The notes beneath the pieces were generated by a model. The model was not told where the DNA came from. It did not search any database and worked only from the letters and a program-made list of their open reading frames with translations. Source: Streptomyces sp. NBC_00464 (GTDB lineage Bacteria > Actinomycetota > Actinomycetes > Streptomycetales > Streptomycetaceae). From it: 64,000 nt of DNA. The stretch is from NCBI RefSeq assembly GCF_036013915.1, contig NZ_CP107899.1, forward strand, positions 1,178,001-1,242,000, in the 5' to 3' direction. Position numbers and translations under genes: made by a program. This document shows, piece after piece, positions 43,413 through 52,934 of the stretch; the first letter of the stretch is position 1, and every line of letters begins with the position of its first letter.

Positions 43413-45064
43413 CGGCCGAGCACCGCCTCGATGTAGGGGACCCGCGCGATGAGTTCGGCGGCCGAGCGGTCGGTGTACGAGGTGAGCGGCCCGGCGAACA
43501 CGGTGAAGGCGAGGCCGAGCGCGACCGTGGCCGCGGTGGCCCAGGTCATCAGATGCGGCAGCTTGGTCGTGGTGGTGACGGCATGGCCGTGGAGGGTGGC
43601 CGCGACCGCGCGCCCGGCCGGCTCGTAGCGGGGGCGTACCCCTTCGTCGCCGGTGCCGGGCATCCGGTCGGGGCCCTCGTCGCTGTCGTCGTCGCCGCTG
43701 TCGTCGTCCGACTCCAGGACCGTGCCGTCGGCGGCCTGGCCGGGCGGTGCGGCCCGCCAGAACGCGAGGTTCCAGACCTTGGCCATCACGTACAGCGTGA
43801 GCAGGCTGGTCGCCGTGGACCCGATGACGAGGATCCAGGCCCAGACGCTGCCGTCGGCGACACCGGCCCGCATGAGTCCGAGCTTGCCGATGAAGCCGGA
43901 GAGCGGCGGAATGCCGGCCAGGTTCATCGCGGGTACGAAGAAGAGGACGGCCAGCAGCGGGGCGGCCTTGGCGATGCCGCCGAGCCGGGTCAGCTCGGTG
44001 GTGCCGCCCCGGCGTTCGATCAGTCCGGCCACCAGGAACAGCGTGGTCTGGACGGTGATGTGGTGGACGACGTAGACAATGGCGCCGCCGTACGCCTGTC
44101 TGGTGGCGAGGCCGATCCCGAAGACCATGTAGCCGATGTGGCTGATGAGGGTGAAGGAGAGCAGCCGCTTCAGGTCGGTCTGTGCGACGGCGCCCAGGAT
44201 GCCGACGACCATCGAGGCGAGTGCCGCGGCCATCAGCAGGTCGCCGAGCCGGTTGCCGGGGAAGAGCAGGGTCTCGGTGCGCAGCATGCAGTAGACGCCG
44301 ACCTTGGTGAGCAGTCCGGCGAAGACCGCGGTGACGGGGGCGGGCGCGGTCGGGTAGGAGTCGGGGAGCCAGGCGGCGAGGGGGAAGACGGCGGCCTTGA
44401 TGGCGAAGACGGTCAGCAGCATCGCCTGGATCAAGGTCTGGACGCCCAGCGGGAGTTGGGCGAGGCGGCCGGCCAGCTGGGCGAAGTTGGCGGTGCCGGT
44501 GGCCGCGTACGTCATGGCGATGGCGGTGAGGAAGAGCATCGAGGAGAAGAGGGAGATGATCACGTAGGTGGAGCCCGCCCGGATCCGGGGGCCGGTTCCG
44601 CCGAGCGTGAGCAGGACGAAGCTGGCGACCAGCATGATCTCGAAGCCGACGTACAGGTTGACCAGGTCGCCGGCGAGGAAGGTGCAGGAGACCCCGGCGA
44701 CCAGGATCAGGTAGGCGGGGTGGAAGACGGCGACCGGGGTCTCCTCGTCCCGGTCGGCCATGCCCTGGCCCAGGGAGTAGACGAGGACGCAGAGGGTGAC
44801 GGCCGAGGAGACGGTCAGCATCAGTCCGGAGAGCCGGTCGGCGACCAGGGTGATGCCGAGCGGCGGGGCGAAGTCGCCGAGGTGCACGGTGAGCGGGCCG
44901 TTCGTGTCGGCGCCGATCATCAGGGCGGCGGAGAGGCCCAGTACGGCGGTGAGCACGGCGACGCTGATGAAGCGCTGGAACTGTTTGAGCCGGGTGCCGA
45001 AGGCGAGGCTCAGGCCGGTGGCGCAGAGCGGCAGCAGCACCGGCAGCGGGACGAGTGCGTTCAC
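43409..45064 (-). CDS. mrpD: Mrp Na+/H+ antiporter subunit D
   Basis: A 551-residue polytopic protein related to the proton-pumping subunits of complex I. Family stretches include LVNLYVGFEIMLVASFVLL, AVFPLAAWLPDSYPTAPAPV, KVGVYCMLRTETLL and LKRLLSFTLISHIGYMVFG. A hydrophilic acidic insert (ESDDDSGDDDSDEGPD) near the C-terminus is unusual. The GTG at 45064 overlaps the mrpC stop by four bases; a longer frame upstream is not coding. Confidence 0.93.
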   Translation of the reverse strand: MNALVPLPVLLPLCATGLSLAFGTRLKQFQRFISVAVLTAVLGLSAALMIGADTNGPLTVHLGDFAPPLGITLVADRLSGLMLTVSSAVTLCVLVYSLGQGMADRDEETPVAVFHPAYLILVAGVSCTFLAGDLVNLYVGFEIMLVASFVLLTLGGTGPRIRAGSTYVIISLFSSMLFLTAIAMTYAATGTANFAQLAGRLAQLPLGVQTLIQAMLLTVFAIKAAVFPLAAWLPDSYPTAPAPVTAVFAGLLTKVGVYCMLRTETLLFPGNRLGDLLMAAALASMVVGILGAVAQTDLKRLLSFTLISHIGYMVFGIGLATRQAYGGAIVYVVHHITVQTTLFLVAGLIERRGGTTELTRLGGIAKAAPLLAVLFFVPAMNLAGIPPLSGFIGKLGLMRAGVADGSVWAWILVIGSTATSLLTLYVMAKVWNLAFWRAAPPGQAADGTVLESDDDSGDDDSDEGPDRMPGTGDEGVRPRYEPAGRAVAATLHGHAVTTTTKLPHLMTWATAATVALGLAFTVFAGPLTSYTDRSAAELIARVPYIEAVLGR

Positions 45065-45690
45065 CCGGTGTCTCCTCGGTTCGCGTCGTCGGGGGTGGCG
45101 GGGGTCCCGGGCCCCTGGGCGGTCCGTTGGGCCGCGTAGTCCTCCGGGTCCGCGCCCAGGACGTCGTGCCACAGGTCCCCGCTCGCGTCCCGGCCGCGGG
45201 CCTGGAGGGCGCGGTCGGCGCGCAGCCTGGCCCGCAGGCGGTGGCGCTCCTCGCGGTAGCGGCGGCGGGCCTCGGCCGTGCGGTCGGACTCGGCGCGGTA
45301 CTGGTCGCGCAGTTCGTTGCGCTCCCCCAGCACCTCGGCGCGCAGCACGATGCGCCGGTCCTCCTGATCGTCGTGGACCTCGTCCGTGCCGGTCAGCTGG
45401 TGGCTGCGGTAGGCCATGGCCAGGAGGAACGCGGTGGTGGCGAGGGTGATGACGATCGCGGTGAGGGCGATGGCCTGGGGCAGCGGGTCGGTGACCCGGC
45501 TCAGGTCGACGCCGTAGAGGAGGGGTGCGCGGCCGGCCGATCCGGTGGCGGACAGGACGAGCAGGTTGATCCCGTTGCCCGCGATGACCGCCCCCAGCAG
45601 GATCCGGGTGAGGGGCCGGGTGAGCATGAGGATGCCGCCGACCGCGCACAGGACCGCGGCGGTGGCGAGGAGCGAGGCGCTGACGGTCAT
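45061..45690 (-). CDS. mrpC: Mrp Na+/H+ antiporter subunit C
   Basis: A 209-residue protein. The first 115 residues are a NuoK-like three-helix MrpC domain (LLGAVIAGNGINLLVLSATG, LPQAIALTAIVITLATTAFL). About 95 charged residues follow (RAEVLGERNELRDQYRAE, rich in Arg and Glu), probably a cytoplasmic coiled tail typical of actinobacterial MrpC. ATG 45690 overlaps the mrpA stop by four bases. Confidence 0.92.
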   Translation of the reverse strand: MTVSASLLATAAVLCAVGGILMLTRPLTRILLGAVIAGNGINLLVLSATGSAGRAPLLYGVDLSRVTDPLPQAIALTAIVITLATTAFLLAMAYRSHQLTGTDEVHDDQEDRRIVLRAEVLGERNELRDQYRAESDRTAEARRRYREERHRLRARLRADRALQARGRDASGDLWHDVLGADPEDYAAQRTAQGPGTPATPDDANRGDTG

Positions 45691-48605
45691 GGGGTGGCGC
45701 CTCCCGTTTCGGGGGCGGGGCCGGCCGCGTGCCCGGCCGCCGCCTGTTCGGCGGCCGCCCGCTCGATCTGGCGGTCGATCTTGGCGCCCAGGGCCCGCAC
45801 GATGTCCAGCACCACGCCCAGGACCAGCAGATAGACCCCGCAGTCGAAGATCACCGGCGTGCCGAAGTGGTAGTCGCCGATCAGCGGGAGGTGTCCGTGG
45901 TGGGTCCAGGCGTGCAGGACCGTGCCGTCCGCGAGGCCGAGCAGGGCCACTCCGGTGGACAGGAACAGGCCGAGGCCGGTGAAGAGTCCTGGCTGCAGGG
46001 GCGCTGCCTCGGCGAGTTCGAAGCGGCCGCCCGCCAGGTAGCGGGTGATCAGTGCGACCCCGGCGACCAGCCCGGCGACGAATCCGCCGCCCGGCATGTT
46101 CTCGGCGCAGAACAGCAGATACACCGAGAGCACCAGGATCGGGTGGAACAGCAGCCGGGCCACCACCTCGAAGACGACGGAGCGGTGCTCGGGGGCGAGT
46201 GTGGCGCCGGCCGCGAGCCAGCTGCGCTCCGGTGCCCCTTCGTCGCCCTGCGGCAGTCCCGTCAACGGGGTGGTGGTGACCGACCAGGCAGTGCTTCCCT
46301 GCACCTCGGGCGGTGCTGCCGCTCCCTCGGCCCGGCGGTGCAGATAGATCAGGCTCGTCACGCCGATCGCCGCGGCGGCCAGGACGGCGGACTCCCCCAT
46401 CGTGTCCCAGGCCCGCAGGTCCACCAGGATCGTGGCCACCACGTCCTTGAGGCCGTGGTGCGCGGTCTCCTCGACCATGGCGGCGCCCGCCGGCTCCGCG
46501 GTGCGCGCGGCCGCCGCGACCCACACCACCACGCTCAGGGTGGCCGCCGCGGCCAGCGCCACCGGGATGCGGACGGCCCGCCGCCAGGTGCTCACCGACT
46601 CCTGGAAGTGCACCGGCATCCGCCGCAGCACCAGCACGAACACGATCATCGACACGGTCTCCACGCAGAACTGCGTGAGCGCCAGGTCCGGTGCGCCCTG
46701 GACGACGAAGAGCAGCGCGGTCCCGTATCCGGTGAGTCCGGCCAGCACCACGGCCTTCATGCGCCGCCTGACGGTCAGGCAGAAGAGCGCCGCCGCGCAG
46801 GTCAGCACCGCGACGGCGCCCTGGAGCGGTACGTCCCAGAGCCGCGGCGCCTGGGCGCCGCGCCAGGGCCGGTCGACGCCGAGCACGGCGAGCTGGCCGG
46901 CGAGCATCACGAGCAGCGTGGTGGCGAGGTAGACGGACAGCGAGCCGCGCTGGACGAAGCCGGTGATCTGGAGGGAGAGCCGTTCGAGGCCGAGCAGCAG
47001 ATGCCCGAAGACGCTGTCCGCGGTCGGCCAGGCGATCCGCCGGGAGAGGCGGGTGACGGTGCCGCGCGCGGCAAAGAGCACCGCACCGCCCACCGTGGCG
47101 ACGGCCGACAGCAGCAGGGCGGTGCCCCAGCCGTGCCAGAGCGCGAGGTGGTAGGGGTGGGCGGAGGCGGGGAAGGCGTCCGCGTACGCACTCAGCAGCC
47201 GGTCGGTCCACCCGACGCCGGGGCCCAGCACCAGTCCGCAGGCCGCGAGCAGGGCGGGCGGGGCGAGGAAGGCCCAGCCGACCCGGTGGACCGGGGTGTC
47301 GGCGACACCGGGCTTGCGCCAGAAGGCACCCCAGACGAACCGGACGGTGTACGCGACGGTCAGCATCGAGCCCGCCACGGTGATGCCGAGCGCCCAGCGG
47401 TCGGCCGTGTCGCCGTGCATCAGCGCGTCGAAGGCGGCCTCCTTCGCGGCGAAGCCGAGCAGCGGGGGCAGTGCGGCCATGGAGGCGGCGGCGGTCACGG
47501 CGACGGCGCACACGTACGGCAGCGACCGCCCCACGCCGGAGAGCCTGCGCAGGTCCCGGGTTCCGGCCGCATGGTCGACGATGCCGGTGACGAGGAACAG
47601 CGGCGCCTTGAACAGGGCGTGACCGAGGATCATGACGCCTGCGGCCAGCGCCGCGTCGCGGTTGCCGACGCCGGCGAGCAGGGTGAGAAAGCCGAGCTGG
47701 CTGACGGTGCCGTAGGCGAGGACGAGCTTCAGGTCGTGGAGCCGCAGGGCCCGCCAGCCGCCGAGCAGCATCGTCGCGGCGCCGAGGATCATCACGACGG
47801 GCCGCCAGACGGGTACGTCGGCGAAGCCCGGGGCGAGCCGGGCGACGAGATAGACGCCGGCCTTGACCATGGCCGCGGCGTGCAGATAGGCGCTGACGGG
47901 GGTGGGCGCGGCCATGGCGTTCGGGAGCCAGAGGCTGAACGGCCAGATCGCCGATTTCGACAGGGCCCCGCACAGGATCAGCACCACGGCCACGGAGACG
48001 GCGAGGCTCGCGCCGGGCGGGTCGGCGAGGATCGCGGAGATGCGGTAGGTGCCCGATGCCTGGCCGATGATCAGAAAGCCGACCAGCATGGCGAGTCCGC
48101 CGAGCGTGGTGACGGTGAGCGCCTGGAGGGCGGAGCGGCGGCTGTGCCGCTGTTCGCTGTCGAATCCGATCAGCAGGTAGGAGAAGACCGTGGTCAGCTC
48201 CCAGAACACATAGAGCGAGATCAGGTCGTCGGCGAGGACGAGGGCGAGCATGGCACCGGCGAAGGCGAGCAGGTTCCCGGCGAATCCCGCCAGTTGCGGG
48301 GTGTCGTCGGTGAAGTAGGAGGCGCAGTAGAGCAGGACGAGCGTGCCGACGCCCGCTGCGAGCAGCACCATGAGTTCGGCGAGTGCGTCCAGGCGCAGGG
48401 CGACGGAGACGTCGTACGCGGGGATCCAGGTCCACGACCAGGTGACCGAGGCGCCGGAGGCCGCCGTGTCCCACTGGGCGAGCGCCCAGCAGGTGGTGGC
48501 GGCCGGGGGCAGCGCGAGGACCACGAAGGCGCGTGCGCCGAGGCGCCGCACCAGCGGGCGCGCGCACGCGGCGAGGACGAAGTGGAGGATGACGAGCGCG
48601 GTCAT
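45687..48605 (-). CDS. mrpA: Mrp Na+/H+ antiporter subunit A fused to subunit B
   Basis: A 972-residue membrane protein and first gene of the operon. The N-terminal two thirds match MrpA (SLYVFWELTTVFSYLLIGFD, AYLHAAAMVKAGVYLVARLA, LKLVLAYGTVSQLGFLTLLA). The C-terminal part carries MrpB-like sequence (FHPILVLSVYLLFCAEN, MPGGGFVAGLVAG), so A and B are fused, which explains the missing mrpB gene. The ATG at 48605 fits the family N-terminus; ribosome binding is weak. All later genes overlap by four bases, indicating one tightly coupled operon. Confidence 0.93.
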   Translation of the reverse strand: MTALVILHFVLAACARPLVRRLGARAFVVLALPPAATTCWALAQWDTAASGASVTWSWTWIPAYDVSVALRLDALAELMVLLAAGVGTLVLLYCASYFTDDTPQLAGFAGNLLAFAGAMLALVLADDLISLYVFWELTTVFSYLLIGFDSEQRHSRRSALQALTVTTLGGLAMLVGFLIIGQASGTYRISAILADPPGASLAVSVAVVLILCGALSKSAIWPFSLWLPNAMAAPTPVSAYLHAAAMVKAGVYLVARLAPGFADVPVWRPVVMILGAATMLLGGWRALRLHDLKLVLAYGTVSQLGFLTLLAGVGNRDAALAAGVMILGHALFKAPLFLVTGIVDHAAGTRDLRRLSGVGRSLPYVCAVAVTAAASMAALPPLLGFAAKEAAFDALMHGDTADRWALGITVAGSMLTVAYTVRFVWGAFWRKPGVADTPVHRVGWAFLAPPALLAACGLVLGPGVGWTDRLLSAYADAFPASAHPYHLALWHGWGTALLLSAVATVGGAVLFAARGTVTRLSRRIAWPTADSVFGHLLLGLERLSLQITGFVQRGSLSVYLATTLLVMLAGQLAVLGVDRPWRGAQAPRLWDVPLQGAVAVLTCAAALFCLTVRRRMKAVVLAGLTGYGTALLFVVQGAPDLALTQFCVETVSMIVFVLVLRRMPVHFQESVSTWRRAVRIPVALAAAATLSVVVWVAAAARTAEPAGAAMVEETAHHGLKDVVATILVDLRAWDTMGESAVLAAAAIGVTSLIYLHRRAEGAAAPPEVQGSTAWSVTTTPLTGLPQGDEGAPERSWLAAGATLAPEHRSVVFEVVARLLFHPILVLSVYLLFCAENMPGGGFVAGLVAGVALITRYLAGGRFELAEAAPLQPGLFTGLGLFLSTGVALLGLADGTVLHAWTHHGHLPLIGDYHFGTPVIFDCGVYLLVLGVVLDIVRALGAKIDRQIERAAAEQAAAGHAAGPAPETGGATP

Positions 48606-49207
48606 ACGGCCCCGCCGAGTGCCCCGCGCCCGTCCCGGGAGGGGGTCCGGGGCCCGGCCGTCCGTGCCGCACCGGCCGGTGCGGCAGGGGCGGGCGCCGT
48701 ACGACGGGTCGCGGCACCGGGGAGTACGGCGCAAGGAGTAACAGAACAGGCAATGGGCACTAAATACAGATATATCCCCAGCCTCGCTTCACCCGTACGG
48801 CGCGCCGCGCCCACTGCGGCGCACTGGGATCAGCCCCGGTCGGCGGCCCCGGCCGGAACACACTCGGCGGCATACGGACGGTCACACACGGGCGGCCGCA
48901 CGCGGAACGGTCAAGGGTGACGCGCCGTCACCAGCGCTCCGTACGGGCTCGGGCGGCACTCCGGGCCGACGCGACCACCCCTCGGCCGCGTCGTCGTAAC
49001 GTCACTTTCCGGACAGCTCCGCGCGTTGATGGTGATTCCGTGGGTGATCGGTGTTGCACATGTGAGCCCGCTTCCTTTTCATTTTTGCAGTGTGACTAAT
49101 ATCTATCTGTCGAAGTTTCCAACGGATTTGGCCAGTCGCGAGGCTGGCATCACGTCAAGGAGCATGCCCTGCGCACGCGCGCGTCACGGCGGAGCGACTC
49201 GACCACA
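48606..49207. promoter_or_regulatory. Divergent intergenic region between mrpA and cvnA
   Basis: This 602-base region contains no convincing gene. It includes two AT-rich islands, near 48756-48778 and 49081-49110, which probably hold the promoters of the two divergent operons. A small hairpin GCCAG/CTGGC lies at 49132-49149. AAGGAG at 49157-49162 is the best ribosome binding site before cvnA but points to a CTG codon at 49169. Confidence 0.5.
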
Positions 49208-52072
49208 ATGTCGCTGCGGACGGCCCTGCTCGTCTTGGCCATCGTCCCCGGTGTAGCACTGGCCGCCCTCTGGGCCGTCACCAGTGGTCAGACTCTGCTC
49301 GACTTCCAGAGGCAGGCAGCCCAGGGGCAGTTGGCCCAGAAGGCCGGCCAGCCGTCCAACATCGTTTACTACAACCTGCAGGAGGAGCGACGGCTCAGCG
49401 CCGAAGCTCTGGCCAGGCACGGAGGTGTCACCGAGGCACTGCGCAAGCAGCGCAAGCTCACCGACGAAGCGATCACCGGCTTCCAGTCCCTCTCCGACAT
49501 CGCCACCGACGACGCCCCGGGCGAAGTCCGGGACGCGGTCGTCCAGGCACGTACGGCGATCACCCAACTCCCGGCACAGCGCACCCTCGTCGACGAGGGC
49601 GACAAGGACCAGCAGAAGGCCGTGTACCGCTACTACACGGACCTGATCGCCGTCGACCTGAAGCTCTTCACCGCGCTCAGCCATGTGGACAACGGCCAGA
49701 TCACCACGATCTCGCAGCCGCTGGTCGACCTGTTCTGGGCCAAGGAGATGATCTCGCGCTCGGACGCGCTGCTGGCCCGTGGCTGGCCCGAGGGCAAGCT
49801 GAGCACGGAGGACCTCCAGCAGGTCCGGCAGGCTGTTTCCGGCCAGTCCTTCCAGTACACCACCAAGGTCGTCCCCTTCCTTCCGGCGGACGAGAAGGCC
49901 ATGTGGGAGGAGATCTCCGGCAGTTCGGCCTGGAAGACCAAGACCCAGGTGGAGACCCAGGTGCTGCGGCCCGCCGCCCCGGACAGCTCCGGCTACGTCC
50001 GCCTCGGCGCCGAGGAGAAGACCTGGCGCGGCGCGATGGACGAGCTCACGCCCCAGCTGGTGAAGCTGATGGAGCACCGCACCGACGTCGTCGTCGCGAG
50101 CGGCAAGGACAGTGTCATCTCCCTGCTGATCCGAGTCGTGATCACCACGGTCGTCGGCCTCCTCGCCGTCGTCGCGGTCATCTGGATCACCTGGCGCCTC
50201 ACCCGCAATCTGCGCCGCCGGATCGGCAGGCTGCAGGAGCGGGCCGAGGAGCTGGAGAAGTCGCTGCCCGACGTCGTCGAGCGGCTCGGCAAGGGCGAAC
50301 GCATCGATGCCGAGGCCGAGGCCCGTGCCATCGGGCACGACCGCAAGGCCGGCGGCAAGGCCGACGAGCTGACCCAGCTCGGTGACGCGCTCGACCTGGC
50401 ACGCACCAGCGCCATTCAGGCGGCCGTCAAACAGGCCGACCAGCACCGCGGATTCGAGCGGCTGCTGCAGCGCATCGCGCGCCGTACCCAGCAGTTGATC
50501 GGCCAGCAGCTGAAGAAGCTGGACGAGCTGGAGCGCAAGCACGAGGACCCCGAGGTGCTGGACGGCCTCTTCGACCTCGACCACCTCACCGCCCGCCTCC
50601 GGCGTTACGAGGAGAACCTCGTGATCCTCGCGGGCGGCTCCCCGCACCGCCGCTGGCGCAAGCCCGTACCACTGCTGGACGTCATGCGCTCCGCCCAGGG
50701 TGAAGTGCAGGACTACCGGCGCGTGGTGATGGATCTGGACGGCGCCCCATGGCTCTCGGAGCGGGCTGTCGGCCCGGTCTCCCACGTGCTGGCGGAACTG
50801 ATCGAGAACGCGCTCACGTTCTCCAAGCCGCCCAGCCCCGTCGAGGTCAGGGCGGCCCGGGTCAGCCGGGGCCTGGCCATCGAGGTCGAGGACCGCGGGC
50901 TCGGCATGGACGAGGACCAGCTGGCCGAGGCCAACGAGCTGATGAGCAGGCCGCCCCGGATGGACGTGCTCGCGCACGCCGACGACATCCGGCTGGGTCT
51001 GTACGTGATCGCGCGCCTCGCCGACCAGCACGGCCTGCGGGTGGAGTTCCGCCAGTCGGCCTTCGGCGGCACCCGGGTCGTCCTTCTCGTCCCCGACGCG
51101 CTCACCGTCCCCGGTCCGCACTCCGGTCCGGTGGCCGTGCCGTCCCCCGAGGACATGAGCGCCGAACCGGCCCCGGCACCCGCCCCGACCCACGACGCCG
51201 ACGCGCTTCCCAGCCGGGGCCGCGGTCAGGCGCTCGCCGGAGTCACGGCACTGCACGCCGCGAACGCACCGTTCGAGACCACCGGTGCGCCCTACACGGT
51301 GGCGGACGAGCCCTTCCCCGACCGGGAGGAGCAGCCGCAGCCGGCCCCCGCCGAAGACCCGTTCGGTGACCCGGGGACTCCGTACACCCCCTACGCCGGC
51401 AGCACGACGGGGAGTACGTACGACCTCACCGCACCCCTGTCCCCGTACGGCGGCGCGAACCGGAACGCGTACGGCAACCAGAACGACGCCGCGTACGGCG
51501 GCTCCCCCCAGGACCCGTACGCCGGTGCCGAGCAGCCGTACATGAAGGCCGAGGGCCAGTACCCGGTACCGCACCAGCCCTACCAGACGCCCGAGGAGCC
51601 GTACATGACTCCGCACCAGCCGTACCCGGGGACGTACACGGCGGGCGTCACCGACCGGACCGGCTTCCCGGTCCCCGGGCCCCGGCAGCCGGAACCGGCT
51701 TCGGGACACCCCGGGCAGCTGCCCGTGGCCGAGCCCGACCATCCGGCTCCCCCGGCTGCGGGCACGACCGGCCGGGAGAGCGGGCCGGGGCGGCCCGCGC
51801 TGCCGGCAGCACCCGCCGCGGAACCCCCGTTGCCGCGCCGGGTGCGACAGGCCAGCCTCGCGGACGAGCTGCGGATCACCCCGGCCTCCGGACCTGCCGC
51901 GCCCCAGCCGCCGGGCCGGGCCGATAACCCGGTGCCCCGGCCGGCCCCCCGCCGCGCCGGTGCCGCCATCGGAGCCTTCCAGCGTCGGTCCCGCGCCGCC
52001 CGCGCGACCGACGAGCCGCCGACGCAGCCCACCCCTCCCGCACCCCTCCCCACGAGAGAAGAACGGTCATGA
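49208..52072 (+). CDS. cvnA: Conservon sensor-kinase-like protein CvnA
   Basis: A 954-residue membrane protein. A first membrane segment (TALLVLAIVPGVALAALWAV) is followed by a roughly 270-residue extracellular nitrate/nitrite-sensing-like domain. A second segment (VITTVVGLLAVVAVIWITW) comes next, then a HAMP-like helix and a histidine-kinase ATPase domain (HVLAELIENALTFSKP, EDRGLGMDEDQL, GGTRVVLLVP). The last 300 residues are low-complexity, rich in Pro, Tyr and Gly. It heads a conservon, whose four proteins form a membrane complex that resembles eukaryotic G-protein signalling. ATG 49208 is used; a CTG at 49169 with AAGGAG upstream would add 13 residues rich in arginine. The stop overlaps cvnB (ATGA). 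Confidence 0.9.
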   Translation: MSLRTALLVLAIVPGVALAALWAVTSGQTLLDFQRQAAQGQLAQKAGQPSNIVYYNLQEERRLSAEALARHGGVTEALRKQRKLTDEAITGFQSLSDIATDDAPGEVRDAVVQARTAITQLPAQRTLVDEGDKDQQKAVYRYYTDLIAVDLKLFTALSHVDNGQITTISQPLVDLFWAKEMISRSDALLARGWPEGKLSTEDLQQVRQAVSGQSFQYTTKVVPFLPADEKAMWEEISGSSAWKTKTQVETQVLRPAAPDSSGYVRLGAEEKTWRGAMDELTPQLVKLMEHRTDVVVASGKDSVISLLIRVVITTVVGLLAVVAVIWITWRLTRNLRRRIGRLQERAEELEKSLPDVVERLGKGERIDAEAEARAIGHDRKAGGKADELTQLGDALDLARTSAIQAAVKQADQHRGFERLLQRIARRTQQLIGQQLKKLDELERKHEDPEVLDGLFDLDHLTARLRRYEENLVILAGGSPHRRWRKPVPLLDVMRSAQGEVQDYRRVVMDLDGAPWLSERAVGPVSHVLAELIENALTFSKPPSPVEVRAARVSRGLAIEVEDRGLGMDEDQLAEANELMSRPPRMDVLAHADDIRLGLYVIARLADQHGLRVEFRQSAFGGTRVVLLVPDALTVPGPHSGPVAVPSPEDMSAEPAPAPAPTHDADALPSRGRGQALAGVTALHAANAPFETTGAPYTVADEPFPDREEQPQPAPAEDPFGDPGTPYTPYAGSTTGSTYDLTAPLSPYGGANRNAYGNQNDAAYGGSPQDPYAGAEQPYMKAEGQYPVPHQPYQTPEEPYMTPHQPYPGTYTAGVTDRTGFPVPGPRQPEPASGHPGQLPVAEPDHPAPPAAGTTGRESGPGRPALPAAPAAEPPLPRRVRQASLADELRITPASGPAAPQPPGRADNPVPRPAPRRAGAAIGAFQRRSRAARATDEPPTQPTPPAPLPTREERS

Positions 52073-52506
52073 CACGCACAACCGCCACTCACCAGGACCT
52101 CGACTGGCTGCTCGACGGTCTGGTGGACTCGGTGGCCGAGACCCTGAACGCCGTGCTGCTCTCCGACGACGGCCTGGTCGTGAGCCACTCGCGCACCGTC
52201 GAGCGGTCCGACGCCGAGCGGCTGGCCGCCATCTGCACCGGCCAGCAGAGCCTGGCCCGCGGTGTGGGCCAGCTCTTCAACGGCGGCGGCGTGCATCAGG
52301 TGATCGTCGAGCTGTCGGATCTGTGGCTCTTCATCATCTCGGCCGCCCAGGGCACGCACCTGGCCGTCGTCGCCTCCCAGGAGGTGGACGCCGAGATCAT
52401 GTCGCTCGCCATGCACAACCTCGTCCAGCAGGTCGGCCAGAAGCTCACCACCCCCGTGCGGAACGACTTCCACGCCTTCGGCGGCGGGGACGGGCTGCGC
52501 GCGTGA
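52069..52506 (+). CDS. cvnB: Conservon roadblock/LC7 protein CvnB
   Basis: A 145-residue roadblock/LC7-domain protein (LDWLLDGLVDSVAETLNAVL, LLSDDGLVVSHSR, HLAVVASQEVDAEIM). Such proteins regulate or scaffold small GTPases. It is the second gene of the conservon, overlapping cvnA and cvnC by four bases on each side. Confidence 0.92.
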   Translation: MTRTTATHQDLDWLLDGLVDSVAETLNAVLLSDDGLVVSHSRTVERSDAERLAAICTGQQSLARGVGQLFNGGGVHQVIVELSDLWLFIISAAQGTHLAVVASQEVDAEIMSLAMHNLVQQVGQKLTTPVRNDFHAFGGGDGLRA

Positions 52507-52928
52507 CCCCGCCCTGGGAGGACGAGGAGACCGATGAGGGCTGGGCGGACGCGGAGGACGGGGCGGGCACGATGGTGCGCCCGTACACCATCACCCGCGG
52601 CCGGACCGCACCCGAGCGGGACGACTTCAGCCTCATCACCGTGCTGACCACCGCGAGCGACCCGCGGGACGGACACGGCGCGGCGGTCCATCCGGGCAGG
52701 CTCCAGCCGGAGCACCGGATGATCCTGGACCGGTGCCGGCGCCCCGCCGCTGTCGCCGAGGTCTCCGCGGACCTCAACCTCCCGGTCACGGTGACCAAGA
52801 TCCTGCTGGCGGACCTGGTCGCCCAGGGCCTGCTGCTCGCCCGTGCGCCCCTTTCGGTGGCCCGGGCGGCCGGCGGTGCCGACATGGGAATGCTGGCCGC
52901 CCTTCGTGACGGACTCGGGAGACTCTGA
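52503..52928 (+). CDS. cvnC: Conservon DUF742 protein CvnC
   Basis: A 141-residue DUF742 protein with the family core MVRPYTITRGRTAP and a C-terminal winged-helix-like part (RRPAAVAEVSADLNLPVTV, KILLADLVAQGLLL). The N-terminus is acidic. The start is GTG at 52503, overlapping the cvnB stop (GTGA). It is the third gene of the conservon. Confidence 0.9.
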   Translation: MTPPWEDEETDEGWADAEDGAGTMVRPYTITRGRTAPERDDFSLITVLTTASDPRDGHGAAVHPGRLQPEHRMILDRCRRPAAVAEVSADLNLPVTVTKILLADLVAQGLLLARAPLSVARAAGGADMGMLAALRDGLGRL

Positions 52929-52934
52929 GCCAAG

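Noticed and set aside
43553..48920. Very long plus-strand frames (528 and 1063 codons) opposite the Mrp operon
   Set aside because: Antisense to six overlapping Mrp genes with clear membrane topology; composition is typical of reverse-strand GC-rich sequence.
49184..51742. 852-codon minus-strand frame opposite cvnA
   Set aside because: No domain, repetitive Gly/Leu/Val composition, and cvnA is supported by conservon order.
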